The notes beneath the pieces were generated by a model, which made no database searches, was not told where the DNA came from, and saw only the letters and a program-made list of their open reading frames with translations. DNA of 64,000 nt, taken from NCBI RefSeq assembly GCF_028372415.1, contig NC_092875.1, positions 339,443,123 to 339,507,122 on the forward strand, read 5' to 3'. Below are positions 43,317 through 53,261 of this stretch, piece after piece. The stretch comes from Notamacropus eugenii (Eukaryota > Chordata > Mammalia > Diprotodontia > Macropodidae). A program made the translations under genes and the position numbers. Position 1 is the first letter of the stretch, and each line of letters starts with the position of its first letter.

Positions 43317-43658
43317 TTGTCTTCTGTGCCCTCCACCAAACCTCTATTTTCTTTCTCCTCTCTCCATGTCTATCTTTTCCCCCCTCTATTTTTTGTCTTT
43401 TCCTCCATCTCTATTGTCTTCTTTCACTTTCCCCCTCTACTTTCTGTCTCTTCCATTGTCCCATCTCTGTCTCTACTATCTTCCTCCTCTTTTCCATCTC
43501 TTGTTCCTGTTTCTCTCTGTTTTCTCTCTAGAGTCTCTGTCTTTTCTCCAACTCTTTCCTCTCTTTCTCTGTTTCTGTCTACCTCTGTCCCTCTCTCTGT
43601 CTCTCTATCTTTCTCTTTCTTCATCCCTTGCTCCCTCTCATTCTCTCTCCTTCCTTAG
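43317..43658 (+). repeat. Pyrimidine-rich low-complexity tract
   Basis: About 340 bases of CTCTTT, TCCTCC and TCTGTCTC words. The S/L/F-rich 144- and 113-codon frames follow from composition. Confidence 0.9.
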
Positions 43659-43689
43659 GGAAGGGAACAATAAAATTCGATGATGAGAA

Positions 43690-44320
43690 AAGGTTTAAAT
43701 GTAATTAAATTTAGCCAGTCTTTGCTGAGTTCTTCCATGAGGTTATCCCTGTCCGAGGTGCTATTGAGGAAACAGAAGAAAAATGGTTCTTGAGGAGCAG
43801 AGTTTCTCTGGAGAGACAAGAGTCACACACATCAAAGAAGTAGACAGAGGACAATGTGTGATCAAGGGCTGGATCATATGATTCATGTTCTAAGTGCTGT
43901 ACAAGTTCAGAGAAGGGGAACTCAGAACAAAGGATCATAGGAACTTAGATTTAGAGCTGGAAAGTACCTTAGAGATAGTCTAATCCAAATCCCTCATTTT
44001 ACAGATAAGGAAACTGAAGTCCATAGAGATTAAATAATTTTCACAAAGATATGTGGGTAGTAAGCAGGTAAGTAGAGCAGGGATTTTAATTCAGATCCTT
44101 GACTCCAAATTGGGTGTTCTTTAATACAGGGTTGCTAGAGAAGACTTTATAGAGAAGGATGGATAGGATTTAGCTAGAATGAGGGAATAGGCTTCAGATG
44201 AGGAGAAACTTAAGTAAAAACACAGAGACCCAAATGCTTATGATATACTCAGGGGAAAACAAGGCAGTCAGCTCAGCAGGAATAGATGTATATAACTCCT
44301 TGAGATATATATCTTAAGAA
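43690..44320 (-). mobile_element. L2-like piece, MIR, L2-like piece
   Basis: 43935-44130 is a clear reversed MIR (CAAATCCCTCATTTTACAGA, TAAGGAAACTGAAGTCCATA). 43700-43930 and 44140-44320 have reversed L2 words (AGAAGACTTTATAGAGAAGG) but are decayed. Confidence 0.55.
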
Positions 44321-44324
44321 CTCT

Positions 44325-45110
44325 GACTTTGCTCCTGATATTGAAAATTTTTGCTCACTGGCAGACCTATAAATGTAGGCATCATCGTCTAGCTAAATTC
44401 AACTTTTCTCAGAATTACCCTAGCCAGGGGCTCACCTATATAGCGAATAAGTACTTAACCACATATGCACGATTCTAGGAAGATACTGTTACCTATCCTT
44501 CTTTGCTCTGTCACAGTGACTAAAATTACACAATTAGGGAGTCAGGGAGCCATTCTTTTGCATTAAGGCTTTGTCCCTAGTTAAAAAGCAAACATGCCTT
44601 GAAAGGGTAACTATTAAATCACTAGTACTTGAGTATGAATGGGTTTCTCAGATTATTTTGCTCTCTATTAAGAACAGCTTGGAAACTAGATGTCTGAGCA
44701 GGAAAAGGAACAAAAAGGGAGGTGGGGGAAAGGAGCTAGAAGTGGGGACCAGGAAAAAACATCAGGCAAAGCCTTGCTACGAAGTCCTCTCCTCTCCTCC
44801 TCACTGGAAGGGAAGAGATGGGCATCCAAGGAGACGTTGTCATTCTGTGTCACCACAAGAGAGTGCTGCTGCTCCCACCTCGTGGTCAGAGAGTAAACCA
44901 GGTGGTGAAAGAGATCTCTGAACTCAGGAACTGGGCTTGTAGAATCTAGTGTGGATGTCTGCATGTGAAATCTTGTGTGTGCACATGTAAGGAAGCATGG
45001 GTGTATCTGTAAGCAATCTGTGGGTACAATAGGAGTACATACTCTGAGGGGTTGGGGAGGGTGTAGACTATCTAAGTCCTTTAAGCATATATAGATTACA
45101 GTAGCAACTT
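44325..45110. other. Intron, low-repeat
   Basis: No repeat words; includes AGCTAAATTCAACTTTTCTC and TTTTGCATTAAGGCTTTGTC. The 307-codon minus-strand frame beginning at 45609 runs into this stretch and is not supported. Confidence 0.4.
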
Positions 45111-45116
45111 TTACAC

Positions 45117-45546
45117 AGGAAGGAGAGAGACAAAGGCAGAAAAGTAAGACTTTCAGAGAGAGGAGAGGAGAAGTACAAGGAGAGGGGGAAGGAGAGAAAA
45201 GTTGGAGAAGAGAATTAAAGAGAATGAAGAGGGATAAAGGACACAGAGAGATGGCAGAGAGTAAAGAGATGAGAAATAGGTGAGGAGAGGGATAAGAATC
45301 TGAGGAAAGAATCAGGAAAAGGGGAAAGAGAAAAGGAGAGAGGTAAGACGAATGGACAGTAGATAGAGGGGCTGTGAGATAGGGAGAGATAGGGAAACTT
45401 GGGGGAACATAAAGATGATGATGATGATAGAGAGAAGCTGAGAGGAGAGATGGAAGGAGAGGAGAGAGACTGCAGTGGTGAGATGGGGAAAGGGAATAGA
45501 GGTGAGAGGGAGAGAGGAGAGATCCAAAGAGGAGATGGAGAAGAAT
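45117..45546 (+). repeat. Purine tract just upstream of the CELF4 exon
   Basis: About 430 bases dominated by GAGAGG, GGAGAGA and GGGAAAG words, ending 117 bases before the exon. It creates the 307-codon S/L/P-rich minus-strand frame. Confidence 0.9.
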
Positions 45547-45630
45547 GTTCAGATCACTGCCTTGAGCTGAGTGACAGAAAGACCTAGCCCTCATATAGCC
45601 TGTGTCCAATCCTCTTTGGGTCAGCTGCCA

Positions 45631-45662
45631 TCACTGACCCTTTCCTGCCTTTCTTTTCCCAG
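45631..45662 (+). promoter_or_regulatory. CELF4: 3' splice site: branch point, polypyrimidine tract and AG
   Basis: CACTGAC at 45632-45638 fits the mammalian branch-point consensus, with the likely branch A at 45637, 25 bases before the intron end. A pyrimidine tract (CCCTTTCCTGCCTTTCTTTT) follows and the intron ends in CCCAG at 45662. There is no second AG close by, so an alternative NAGNAG choice is unlikely. Confidence 0.8.
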
Positions 45663-45745
45663 GCTGTGCCTTCCTCACATACTGCGAGCGGGAGTCAGCC
45701 CTGAAGGCCCAGAGTGCACTGCATGAACAGAAGACATTGCCAGGG
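45663..45745 (+). CDS. CELF4: CELF4 internal exon (first RNA-recognition motif, second half)
   Basis: This 83-base exon reads in one frame as [20 protein letters not shown] followed by EQKTLPG; the first two bases complete a glycine codon split by the upstream intron, and the exon ends on a complete codon. It carries most of the RNP1 octamer (G-C-A-F-L-T-Y), whose F and Y stack on RNA bases, then helix 2 and the loop after it in RRM1. CELF proteins are neuronal and muscle regulators of splicing, mRNA stability and translation. From recollection of the family, C-E-R-E-S fits CELF4, whereas CELF3, 5 and 6 have C-A-R-D-S here. Position is about residues 96-123 of the human protein. The exon length matches the 83-base exon 2 of the family. 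Skipping it would shift the frame. Flanks are a pyrimidine-rich acceptor and a GTGAG donor. Preceding and following coding exons lie outside the window. Confidence 0.95.
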
Positions 45746-45751
45746 GTGAGT
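45746..45751 (+). promoter_or_regulatory. CELF4: 5' splice site GTGAGT
   Basis: GTGAGT directly follows the last exon codon GGG and is a strong match to the U1 snRNA consensus. Confidence 0.85.
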
Positions 45752-46615
45752 CCAGCCTCTGCATCACCAACTTGGGTTCTCTCCTATTTCCCTTGGGAGC
45801 TGGGGAGGGAGAAGGGACAGTGGTTATGCCCAGATACCTAGGACTGTGGACTCAAAGTAGTGTTGCTGACATGTTGGCCATCTCTTATGGCTATGGGTAG
45901 AAAGTAGACAGAAGGCAAGACTAGAGCTGAGGATGTGAAATCCTAATCTACTCTTTCCCTTTCCTGAGCAAAGGATGGTGGTAATATTGGAGACACACTC
46001 TCAACTTCTCCCTAAGATATAAACCCACTGCACGTGATAGATCAACCTGACAGCCTGTTCTAACACATAGGATGTTGGTGCAAACAGGAAGGCGTGTGGA
46101 ATAGGACAGGATGGAGGGGCGAGAGGAGATGAAAGCAAGATGAACTAGTAGAGTTTTACCTAGAACTAAGAATAGGTGCCTTCTTATTCAGGAAGACCTG
46201 GAGCATGAGATGGGGAGAGAGACCTTGGAAAAACAGATACCTCTTTTTATAACTCTGTATGTCCTTTCTACTTTCCATACTCCTGAAGTTCTTTGGGTTG
46301 AAGATACCTGTCAGAAAATTTAAGCTGTCCCCCTAATCAGATCTGGTACAGGTGAGGCTTTGCATTGCCCATAGGTGCAGCGCCCACCCCCACCCCTGCC
46401 TGGTGACAGCTCTGTTCTAATCAGTCTTCAGCTATCAGTAGACTTCGTGGAGCCATGGAAGACCCATTTTCTTGTGGCCTTGGAAGAATCCCACATATGC
46501 TTCCTCCTTCTACCCCTTCTCAGCTCTGACTTCAGAGAGACAAGGGGCAAGAAAGACGAAGGTATCATCTGCTGATGGGGCTAGAAGTCTAATGGGCGAA
46601 GGAAACTCTTAACAC
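45752..46615. other. Intron next to the exon, no repeats recognised
   Basis: Complex text without SINE or LINE words. No second exon was recognised. Confidence 0.4.
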
Positions 46616-46619
46616 AAGG

Positions 46620-46965
46620 GAATCTAGAGCCCAGTGGTTTTTTAATGAAATTGGCCTCTTCAAAAGCCAGGCAAGAAGAGGTTTCCTTGATCCCAGGACA
46701 GACACCAAACATGTTCTGAGCTCCTTTGCAGGGGTGTGAGATCACCTAGGTTTATTTAAGGAGTCAGCCGTTGTCTTTGATAAACTATCATGCCCTGATC
46801 CTGTTTTATAGCTTCTCTGAGTGGGAGGAAGAAATTATTTATGGCCCCCCTAACTGGGTGTGATATCAGCCATTGCTATTATCTAGGCGAGTTCATCATC
46901 ATAAAATAAGAAGCGTTCTTCAGGTCAAGGGTCCAAGTTTTCTCTCCGAGTGCTCAGTGACAGGG
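46620..46965. other. Repeat-free block, candidate conserved non-coding element
   Basis: Words such as TTTAATGAAATTGGCCTCTT, GTCTTTGATAAACTATCATG and GAAATTATTTATGGCCCCCC, with retained CpGs (CAGCCGTTG, TAGGCGAG, AAGCGTTC). Inferred from texture. Confidence 0.4.
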
Positions 46966-46969
46966 ATAT

Positions 46970-47170
46970 ATAAATGGTTCTCTCTGTATCTAAGGATCAA
47001 TGGATAGATGTGTATGCACATTCACATATATCTAACATAGATATGACATGTACATATGTCTAATATATACCACTCTGAGGCACACATGTGCTACATGTAT
47101 AGGGACTTATGTGTACTTCTATGGATAGCTTAAACACAAAGAGGTGCAAGTGAATATAAACTTGTATATG
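46970..47170 (+). repeat. Degenerate CATATA-rich stretch
   Basis: Scattered ACATATATCTAACATAGATA, GACATGTACATATGTC words. Confidence 0.5.
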
Positions 47171-47194
47171 CAGATAAGCACATAAGCTTACATT

Positions 47195-47830
47195 CCCTTG
47201 CCCCTGATGACACACAATGAAAGGGAAGTGGCAAGCGCACCATTAACAAGGGTGGGAGGGATTAGGAGGAGGATGCAGCACAGCCAGGAGACCTTCGAAT
47301 CAAAGATCAGTTGGTTTGGCTTTGGGGGGTATTTTTTTATTTCCAAATTATACAGTGTCTGCCCTCACATTACCACAGCCTTCCTATTTGTTATTGCCAA
47401 GCACAGGCTGAGTCATTTTAATAATATGCACATGGATGCAAATGTATGGAAATGATGCGCCACGCAGATTCTGTGCGCAGCCTGGGCTCAGGCATGGTGG
47501 CCGTGTATGGTTGTGTGTTTTAGTGGAGTGGCTCCCTGCACATATTTTACAGTAATTACTTTCTGGATGTGCTCCGTGAGGTGACAGAAATATGTTCCAC
47601 CTCATCCCATGTTATATGTGAAACGTAAAGCCATATTGTGAGATAATCAAAAGACTTCTGAGAAGGTATGTGTTGATTAATAAAGTGTTTATGGTACTTT
47701 GTTTTGAGGAAAATTGTGATAGATATTTTACAGCAACCAGAACGGAATTGAAAATATCACATTGTTATGGGAGGCCCTTCATCAGCCTGCGGGAGATTGC
47801 TGGAGAGTTTCAAGATTGCTAAAACCAAGG
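47195..47830. other. Repeat-free block, strong candidate conserved non-coding element
   Basis: Over 600 bases without any repeat word. Contains a perfect octamer ATGCAAAT at 47436-47443 within TGCACATGGATGCAAATGTA, then GAAATGATGCGCCACGCAGA, ACAGTAATTACTTTCTGGAT and GTTGATTAATAAAGTGTTTA. The mix of AT-rich homeodomain/POU-like words with retained CpGs is typical of neural developmental enhancers; that role is inference. Confidence 0.5.
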
Positions 47831-47979
47831 AATCAGACGGGGATAAGAGAGGAGAGGCGAAGAGATGTGAAGAGGGGGAAATTCAGGAAGGTGGAGGAGT
47901 GGAGGAGGGGGGTTGCTGTGAGGAGTCCAGCGGTGAGGAGAGGGGGTGGGGCAGAGCGCAGGCCTAAGTGTTGATTGTT

Positions 47980-48370
47980 CAGGATCCAACATTAACTTGT
48001 GGTTGTTTATTTTACATATAATAGAATAGCTGAATGATGGAGTGTATTAGTTCTTTAATAATTTATAGAAATACTTTGATGTTGCAGTAATTACATTAAA
48101 GGTCACATATCAAAGGTAATTTGGGTGAGCAGCTGTGATGGTTTCTCAGAAGCAATCAATATCACTGTCCGTGGTGCTGATTTCACCAAGGGGCCTGCCA
48201 GATTAAAGAAGGCTTATTACCAGGCAGAAAGGCCCAGGGGAAATCAAGAACACACTGGAGCGACGCACTATCCTCTTTTTCCACCGATAATTAACACTGT
48301 TCACCATAATCTGTGCTAATCCTTCATACTGGGAAATCCACTGGCATTTTCCAACATCACAAAGACAAGT
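47980..48370. other. Repeat-free block, strong candidate conserved non-coding element
   Basis: Contains AGTTCTTTAATAATTTATAG, TGCAGTAATTACATTAAAGG, GAGCAGCTGTGATGG, CACTGTCCGTGGTGCTGATT, TTCCACCGATAATTAACACT. A 64-codon open frame (48125-48319) has no recognisable domain and is not called. Confidence 0.5.
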
Positions 48371-48559
48371 TGGGCAAGTTTGAGGAAAAGAAGTGTGTCT
48401 GTTTGGAGGTGGGAGCAGAAAAGAAAGGACAAAGGCTGGGGATGGGGGGAAATCAGAGATGCTACATGTTATTCAGGGTAGCAGGGTAACGAATAGGTAG
48501 GGAAAAAAACCTTGTGATTGCAGTTTGCCATTCCTAGAGAATGCTGCCCCCACAGACTC

Positions 48560-48965
48560 ACCCAGGTGCAAACAAGGAAAATTAATAAATAAAAATGATG
48601 CTTTAAAGTAGTCATTCTGATTACAGACAGTGGAACTGTTGTTATTATTATTGTTCGTCTATCCCCCTCCTATGAGTCTCAGGTTAAGAGATGATGCTAG
48701 GCAATGCCAGATAAGGGGCCTGATTGCCAGATAATCGGTGTTCCTGCCAGCTGAGTCAAGGGTCACATTGACTGGCATGGTTGGGGGTGTTGGGATAGAC
48801 CACTTATTTGGGACAACCACCCCTGAATGCCCTAGCCGGACCCTTTTTTATGAAACTCAGGGGAATAAATATGAAAATAAGAACCTGGAAAACTGGTAAC
48901 CTCAGCGATTTAGGCTTTTTTCCAGACTTCAAAATCCATTAAAATCAATCCATTAAAATCAGCCT
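48560..48965. other. Repeat-free block, candidate conserved non-coding element
   Basis: ATTAATAAATAAAAATGATG, TGATGCTAGGCAATGCCAGA, GATTGCCAGATAATCGGTGT, GTCACATTGACTGGCATGG. Two near-copies of TTGCCAGATAA/TGCCAGATAA occur at about 48708 and 48725. Confidence 0.4.
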
Positions 48966-48974
48966 TACACCTCC

Positions 48975-49035
48975 CTACTGAGGGGAGGGAGGGAGAGAAA
49001 GGGGGGAGGAAAAGAGAAGGGGGAAAGGATAGTAC
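48975..49035 (+). repeat. Short purine tract
   Basis: GAGGGGAGGGAGGGAGAGAA and similar words. Confidence 0.8.
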
Positions 49036-49039
49036 TAAC

Positions 49040-49585
49040 AGCAGATTCTGTTTCTCAGCAAGTTACTGAATTGGCATCTCGCCTCTAATAGGAACAAAAT
49101 CTGTTGCATTTCTACCACACATACTCACGCCACCAAAGAAATAAAACATGTAGCACTGTGTCCCACCCACCCTCAGTTAGATACAGAGAAAGAAAGGTGG
49201 TATTCTCTCTGGGAGACTGAAAATACCGAAAGAAGACATGTACAGGGCTGTTCTTGAAAATGGGGGCAGGTGCAGATATTACAGGCACGTCAGTGGGAAC
49301 AACCCTTACCAAAAGCTGCATGCCAGCTGAGAGAGTCATTTCTGTGCCAGGGTCACAAATGGATTATGATTTCAGAGCCAGAAATGATTTGGGAAGAATG
49401 GGATTACCAAACCATGAAGCTTCATCAGAGCCTTTCCTTTGAACACAACCTTCTGCCCACATCCATGCAGGGTTACTCTACTCTGTCTCCTGTCCCTCTG
49501 CTCCTCCTTACCCTGCCATCCTCTTCTATTTCCAAAGTTTGTGATACAAAACACAGTTCACATTTCTATGTGGGGCAAATTTTCA
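49040..49585. other. Intron, low-repeat
   Basis: No repeat words before 49585. Overlapping open frames (49254-49696) have no domain and no consistent frame. Confidence 0.4.
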
Positions 49586-49589
49586 GTCC

Positions 49590-50200
49590 ATCAAAAAACC
49601 AACAAATATTTTTCAAATGCTTATTATGTGCAAGTATTTGAGGAGTTACAAAGAAGATTGTTATTCAGGTCCTGTCCTCAGGAAACTACAATTTAGTTGG
49701 GAAGACAGAAGAAGCATGAACAGATAGATGACTAATAGTACAAGGCAGTATATTCTAAGGGCCAAATGAATGACATAAAGGTAGGAGGCAAAGACAATAG
49801 AGTACTGAGTCAGGAAAACCTGGGTTCAAAACTCACCATTCATGCTTACTAGGACCTTTGGCAAATTATTCAGCTGTTCTGAACCTCAGTTTCCTCAGTT
49901 ATAAAATTAAGGTTTTACACCTGTAATGATTAACCTCACAAGGCAGTTGTGAGGCTCTAATGAGATTATCCGGGCAAAATCTTTTGCAAACCTTTAAAGC
50001 ACTATAGAAATATCTATTATTAGTGCATTATTATTCTGGTAATAGGTGCCATGGGAAAGAGAAGGAGGTAGGGTCCAGCTATGTTAGTCTGAAAAGGCAA
50101 AGTGAAAGAGACTGAACTTTAACTGGGCCTTAAGGGATTTCAACAGATAAAGAAAAATAGGAAACAATATTGCTACACAGGGAATATGATCAGAAATTGG
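49590..50200 (-). mobile_element. L2 copy with a MIR inserted
   Basis: 49590-49790 and 50035-50190 show reversed L2 (CAACAAATATTTTTCAAATG, TCCTGTCCTCAGGAAACTAC; TTTAACTGGGCCTTAAGGGA). Between them, 49795-50030 is a plus-strand MIR (GAACCTCAGTTTCCTCAGTT, CACAAGGCAGTTGTGAGGCT). Confidence 0.65.
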
Positions 50201-50394
50201 GAGGGGTCTGCTATGTAAAGGATGGATTGGGTTTGTTTTGCTTTCCTCAAGTTCACCACAGGGCCTCCTGGATGGGTATTATTAGTTCTGCATCTTTGGA
50301 GGTCTTCAGGCAGAAAGACACTACTTATCCAATGTACTATGGGTAGCATTCCTATTTTGGATCTAGGTGCTACTAAATGATAAAAAAACAACAA

Positions 50395-50640
50395 TCATAA
50401 CTCCTCACATTTCTGTATCATGTTAAGGTTTACGTGGCAGTTCATTCACACCCTTCCTATAAGAATGGATATGTAATTATTATCCCCATTTTTTGAGATG
50501 AGAAAACTGAGACTAACACAGGTTACATGATTTACACATTGTAGTACAAGTGGCAAGAGCTCTAGCGGTCAAATGCAGGTCTCCTTATTACAAAACTCAG
50601 AACTTTCTCCACTACTTCATTCTGCTGTCATGTTCCTTTC
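50395..50640 (-). mobile_element. MIR
   Basis: ATTATTATCCCCATTTTTTG, AGATGAGAAAACTGAGACTA, TCAGAACTTTCTCCACTACT. Confidence 0.75.
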
Positions 50641-50644
50641 TGGC

Positions 50645-51480
50645 TCTAGAATTCTATTGGTTTCCCTAGCTAGCTGGAGTGAAATTTGGGGGTAGGAGAA
50701 TCAACTGGGAACATCAAGTTGAAAAGGTCACTTGGGGATAACTTGTCGAACGCCTTGAATTCCCAGTTAGGTCAGCTTAGAAGAAATCTATTAATTAAAA
50801 TAGCCCCACTACATACAGGTATCTTTTGGATTTTGAAAGAAATCATCCTCCCAGGAGAACATGTCTGTTTCCAAATTAAAAACTGAGGACCCCAAAGGAG
50901 CAGACCAGATGTGAGGAAAGAGCAGATGCTTGCAGCCTGGACCCCCAGTGTGAGCTTGGCAATGGGATGGAGTTAACAGCCAAAGCTCTGGGCACTCAGT
51001 TGCTCTGCAAGGAAAAGGCAGCCTTCCTCAGTCTTCCTCTCCTTCTGCCCAGGAGATCAAAGGTTTTGGAGTGTCTCTGGGGAAGGGGAAAAGAGGAGTG
51101 GCATTCCACTTAGCAAAGGCCTCCCACAGTTTGATAGTGCAGCCTGGCAGCTCACTGGGCTCCGGGGGAGAGGGAGCTTCTATCTGCTTGGTAAACATTA
51201 AAGTTCCGATTCACTAGTTAAAGATTGGCTTTTGTGTCCTCACTCTGGCAACCTCTGGAATACAAAGCAAACTAACACTCCCTCTCTGTCTTCCTCAACC
51301 CCCTCATGTCAGCAGCAACTGACATGGACCATCCCTGCCACTCATCCCCCCTGAATCAGGTCCTTTGTGACTTTAAAAGGGTCATTTCCATGGAAATGCC
51401 ATGTGGTCTTCTCTGAGCTTGGGGTGGGGGGAGGGGAGAGGAGAGAGAGTGCACAGAAGAAGTTAACATGGTCAAAATAT
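50645..51480. other. Intron, low-repeat; possible conserved segment at 51110-51240
   Basis: No repeat words. GTAAACATTAAAGTTCCGAT and TCACTAGTTAAAGATTGGCT have the texture of a regulatory element. Confidence 0.35.
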
Positions 51481-51499
51481 ACAATCATAGTTTTGAATA

Positions 51500-51795
51500 A
51501 AACACTTTCTCTTCCTTTCTCCCTCTTTCTCTTCCTCTCTCCTTCTCTTCTCCCCTTCTATACTTTCTTCTGTCCATTCCTTTCTCTCTGCTTTACTCAT
51601 TGTACTCCTCTCTCCTTTTCCTTTCTTTTCTTCCTTTTTTCTTGGCTTCTCACTTCCATTCTCCCTCTATTCTATCTTCTGTTTTCTCCTCTTCTCTTTT
51701 CCCATTCCTTTTCCCTCTTTTCTTGCTGGATGATTTCTTTCTTTCTTCTCTTCTATTTGCATCCCTTCCCTTCTTTTTTTCCCTCTCTCCCACTC
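51500..51795 (+). repeat. Pyrimidine-rich low-complexity tract
   Basis: About 300 bases of TTCTCTT, CCTTTC words. The L/S/F-rich 147- and 111-codon frames come from this composition. Confidence 0.9.
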
Positions 51796-51869
51796 CTGCC
51801 TTTACCTTGACACCCAAAGGACACTCCAAGCTCTTCATGGGCTTTATGTGTTATTCAATGACAACTTCT

Positions 51870-52265
51870 CTCTCTCTGACAGTCCTGCCATTGGAGGATC
51901 AATCTAATTTTATGTACAACTGTAAAGATGAATGATAAGTAGAAAAGATCCAGGCAAGTACAAGATGAATAAATTATAAAGGGCAAATGATGACAAGACG
52001 GGGGTCCCTGGAGACAGTGATATGATAACAGAAACTAAAGACGAATTTATGATGGATGTAGTTAGCATGTACTGAGGCTGTTAATTCTTCAGGGTAGTTT
52101 TACAACTACTTGTGATTGGAGCAATCAAAGTATTTCATTTTAAAGAGAAACAGTGAATTTCCACTCATCTGCTCTGCACGCACATCTATATGGATGACTT
52201 TGTTGTTACGCATTGCCTGGGCCCCTTGGCATTTCTATCTTTCTTCCCACCCTCTGTAGCCCTGT
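51870..52265. other. Repeat-free block, candidate conserved non-coding element
   Basis: ACTAAAGACGAATTTATGAT, GGCTGTTAATTCTTCAGGGT, GATTGGAGCAATCAAAGTAT, CTGCTCTGCACGCACATCTA, TGTTGTTACGCATTGCCTGG. Inferred from texture. Confidence 0.4.
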
Positions 52266-52449
52266 CATCTGCTTCTCACCTCCAAACTCTGGGGCACTGA
52301 GCAGGAAGTGGGGAAGTTATGCTATGGAATGGCACAAGCTGCCAACAGTGCCCCTCTCCCATAAGTTTCTGGCTTCCTGACCCTGCTGCTCTTTCCTTTT
52401 GAGGACAGAGAATGTGCTCAGTTATGACTGAAAATTAAAACTGTTCTGT

Positions 52450-52640
52450 TCATGAATTTAGAGTCAGATGGGTAAAAGAAATCATCTTATCCTAGTCTTT
52501 TATTTTACAGGTGAGGAAACTGAGCCAAAGAGAGGGTTAATAACTTGTCCAGGGCTATATGGGCAGTAAGTGACAGGGCTGGTAGCTGAATCCAAGTCTT
52601 TTGACTTCTGATACAGTATTTCTCCAATCATTCTGAGCCC
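52450..52640 (-). mobile_element. MIR
   Basis: TTTTATTTTACAGGTGAGGA, AACTGAGCCAAAGAGAGGGT, GGGCTGGTAGCTGAATCCAA. Confidence 0.8.
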
Positions 52641-52704
52641 TTGAATCATGAGCAATATCTCCATCAATATATTTTCCTCATCTCTTCATTTTTTCTTTTT
52701 CATT

Positions 52705-52972
52705 TAGGAAATAACTAACAATTATCAATTATATACTGCTTTGTGATTTTCAACACACTTTACAATTATTACTTCATTTTATCCTTACAGTGACCCTGGA
52801 AAGTAGGGGCTATTATCTTTATTTTCACAGATGAGGAAACTGAGGCAAACAGAGGTTAAACGACTTACCCAGGGTCACACAACTAGTAACTATTGGAGGC
52901 TAGATTTAAACTCAGGACTTCCTAACTCCAAGCCCAGCATTCTATTCACTGCACCACCTAGCTTCCCACACC
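52705..52972 (-). mobile_element. MIR/Mar-type SINE, near full length
   Basis: CAACACACTTTACAATTATT, TTTTCACAGATGAGGAAACT, GACTTACCCAGGGTCACACA, CTATTCACTGCACCACCTAG. Confidence 0.9.
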
Positions 52973-52974
52973 AA

Positions 52975-53260
52975 ACCTTTCAATTCTCCACCTCTTGAAA
53001 ATCTATCCACCAGCCATGCTGGAACTAAGAATCTGTATATGTGGGAAAAGAGAGAGACAAAGATGGAGCAGTTGGGTAAAATTATGTTGTAGGGTGTGTT
53101 GTCCTTAATGGAGGAAAATATACCTCACCATCAGGTCTACTCTTAAAACAACACTAGTCAGATCCTCCCTCATATGAGAGAAGAAGAAACTGTATTCATT
53201 CAGTCCCTTCAAATCAAACATTAGAGCATTAGTGCAAGTGTTTCTTTGTTCTTTCGGAGC
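52975..53260. other. Intron, nothing recognised
   Basis: No repeat word or exon recognised. Confidence 0.4.
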
Positions 53261-53261
53261 C

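Larger units (their letters stand above)
1..45662 (+). other. CELF4: CELF4 intron, 3' portion (upstream of the exon)
   Basis: No upstream coding exon was recognised: the expected CELF exon encoding RNP2 (L-F-I-G-Q-I) and ending in codons for H-K plus one G was not seen. CELF4 introns are very long in other mammals, so a 45-kb intron segment is plausible. The segment is mostly repeat-derived; the parts are listed separately. Confidence 0.75.

Noticed and set aside
43249..43683. 144-codon plus-strand frame
   Set aside because: Composition artefact of a pyrimidine-rich tract.
44686..45609. 307-codon minus-strand open frame
   Set aside because: It is the antisense of the GA tract, with S/L/P/H-rich composition, no domain, and lies opposite the CELF4 intron; stop codons are rare in pyrimidine-rich text.
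48125..48319. 64-codon frame in a candidate conserved block as a hidden exon
   Set aside because: No CELF or other known protein similarity was recognised and no convincing acceptor/donor pair with preserved frame.
51367..51935. 147- and 111-codon plus-strand frames
   Set aside because: Composition artefact of the pyrimidine tract at 51.5-51.8 kb.
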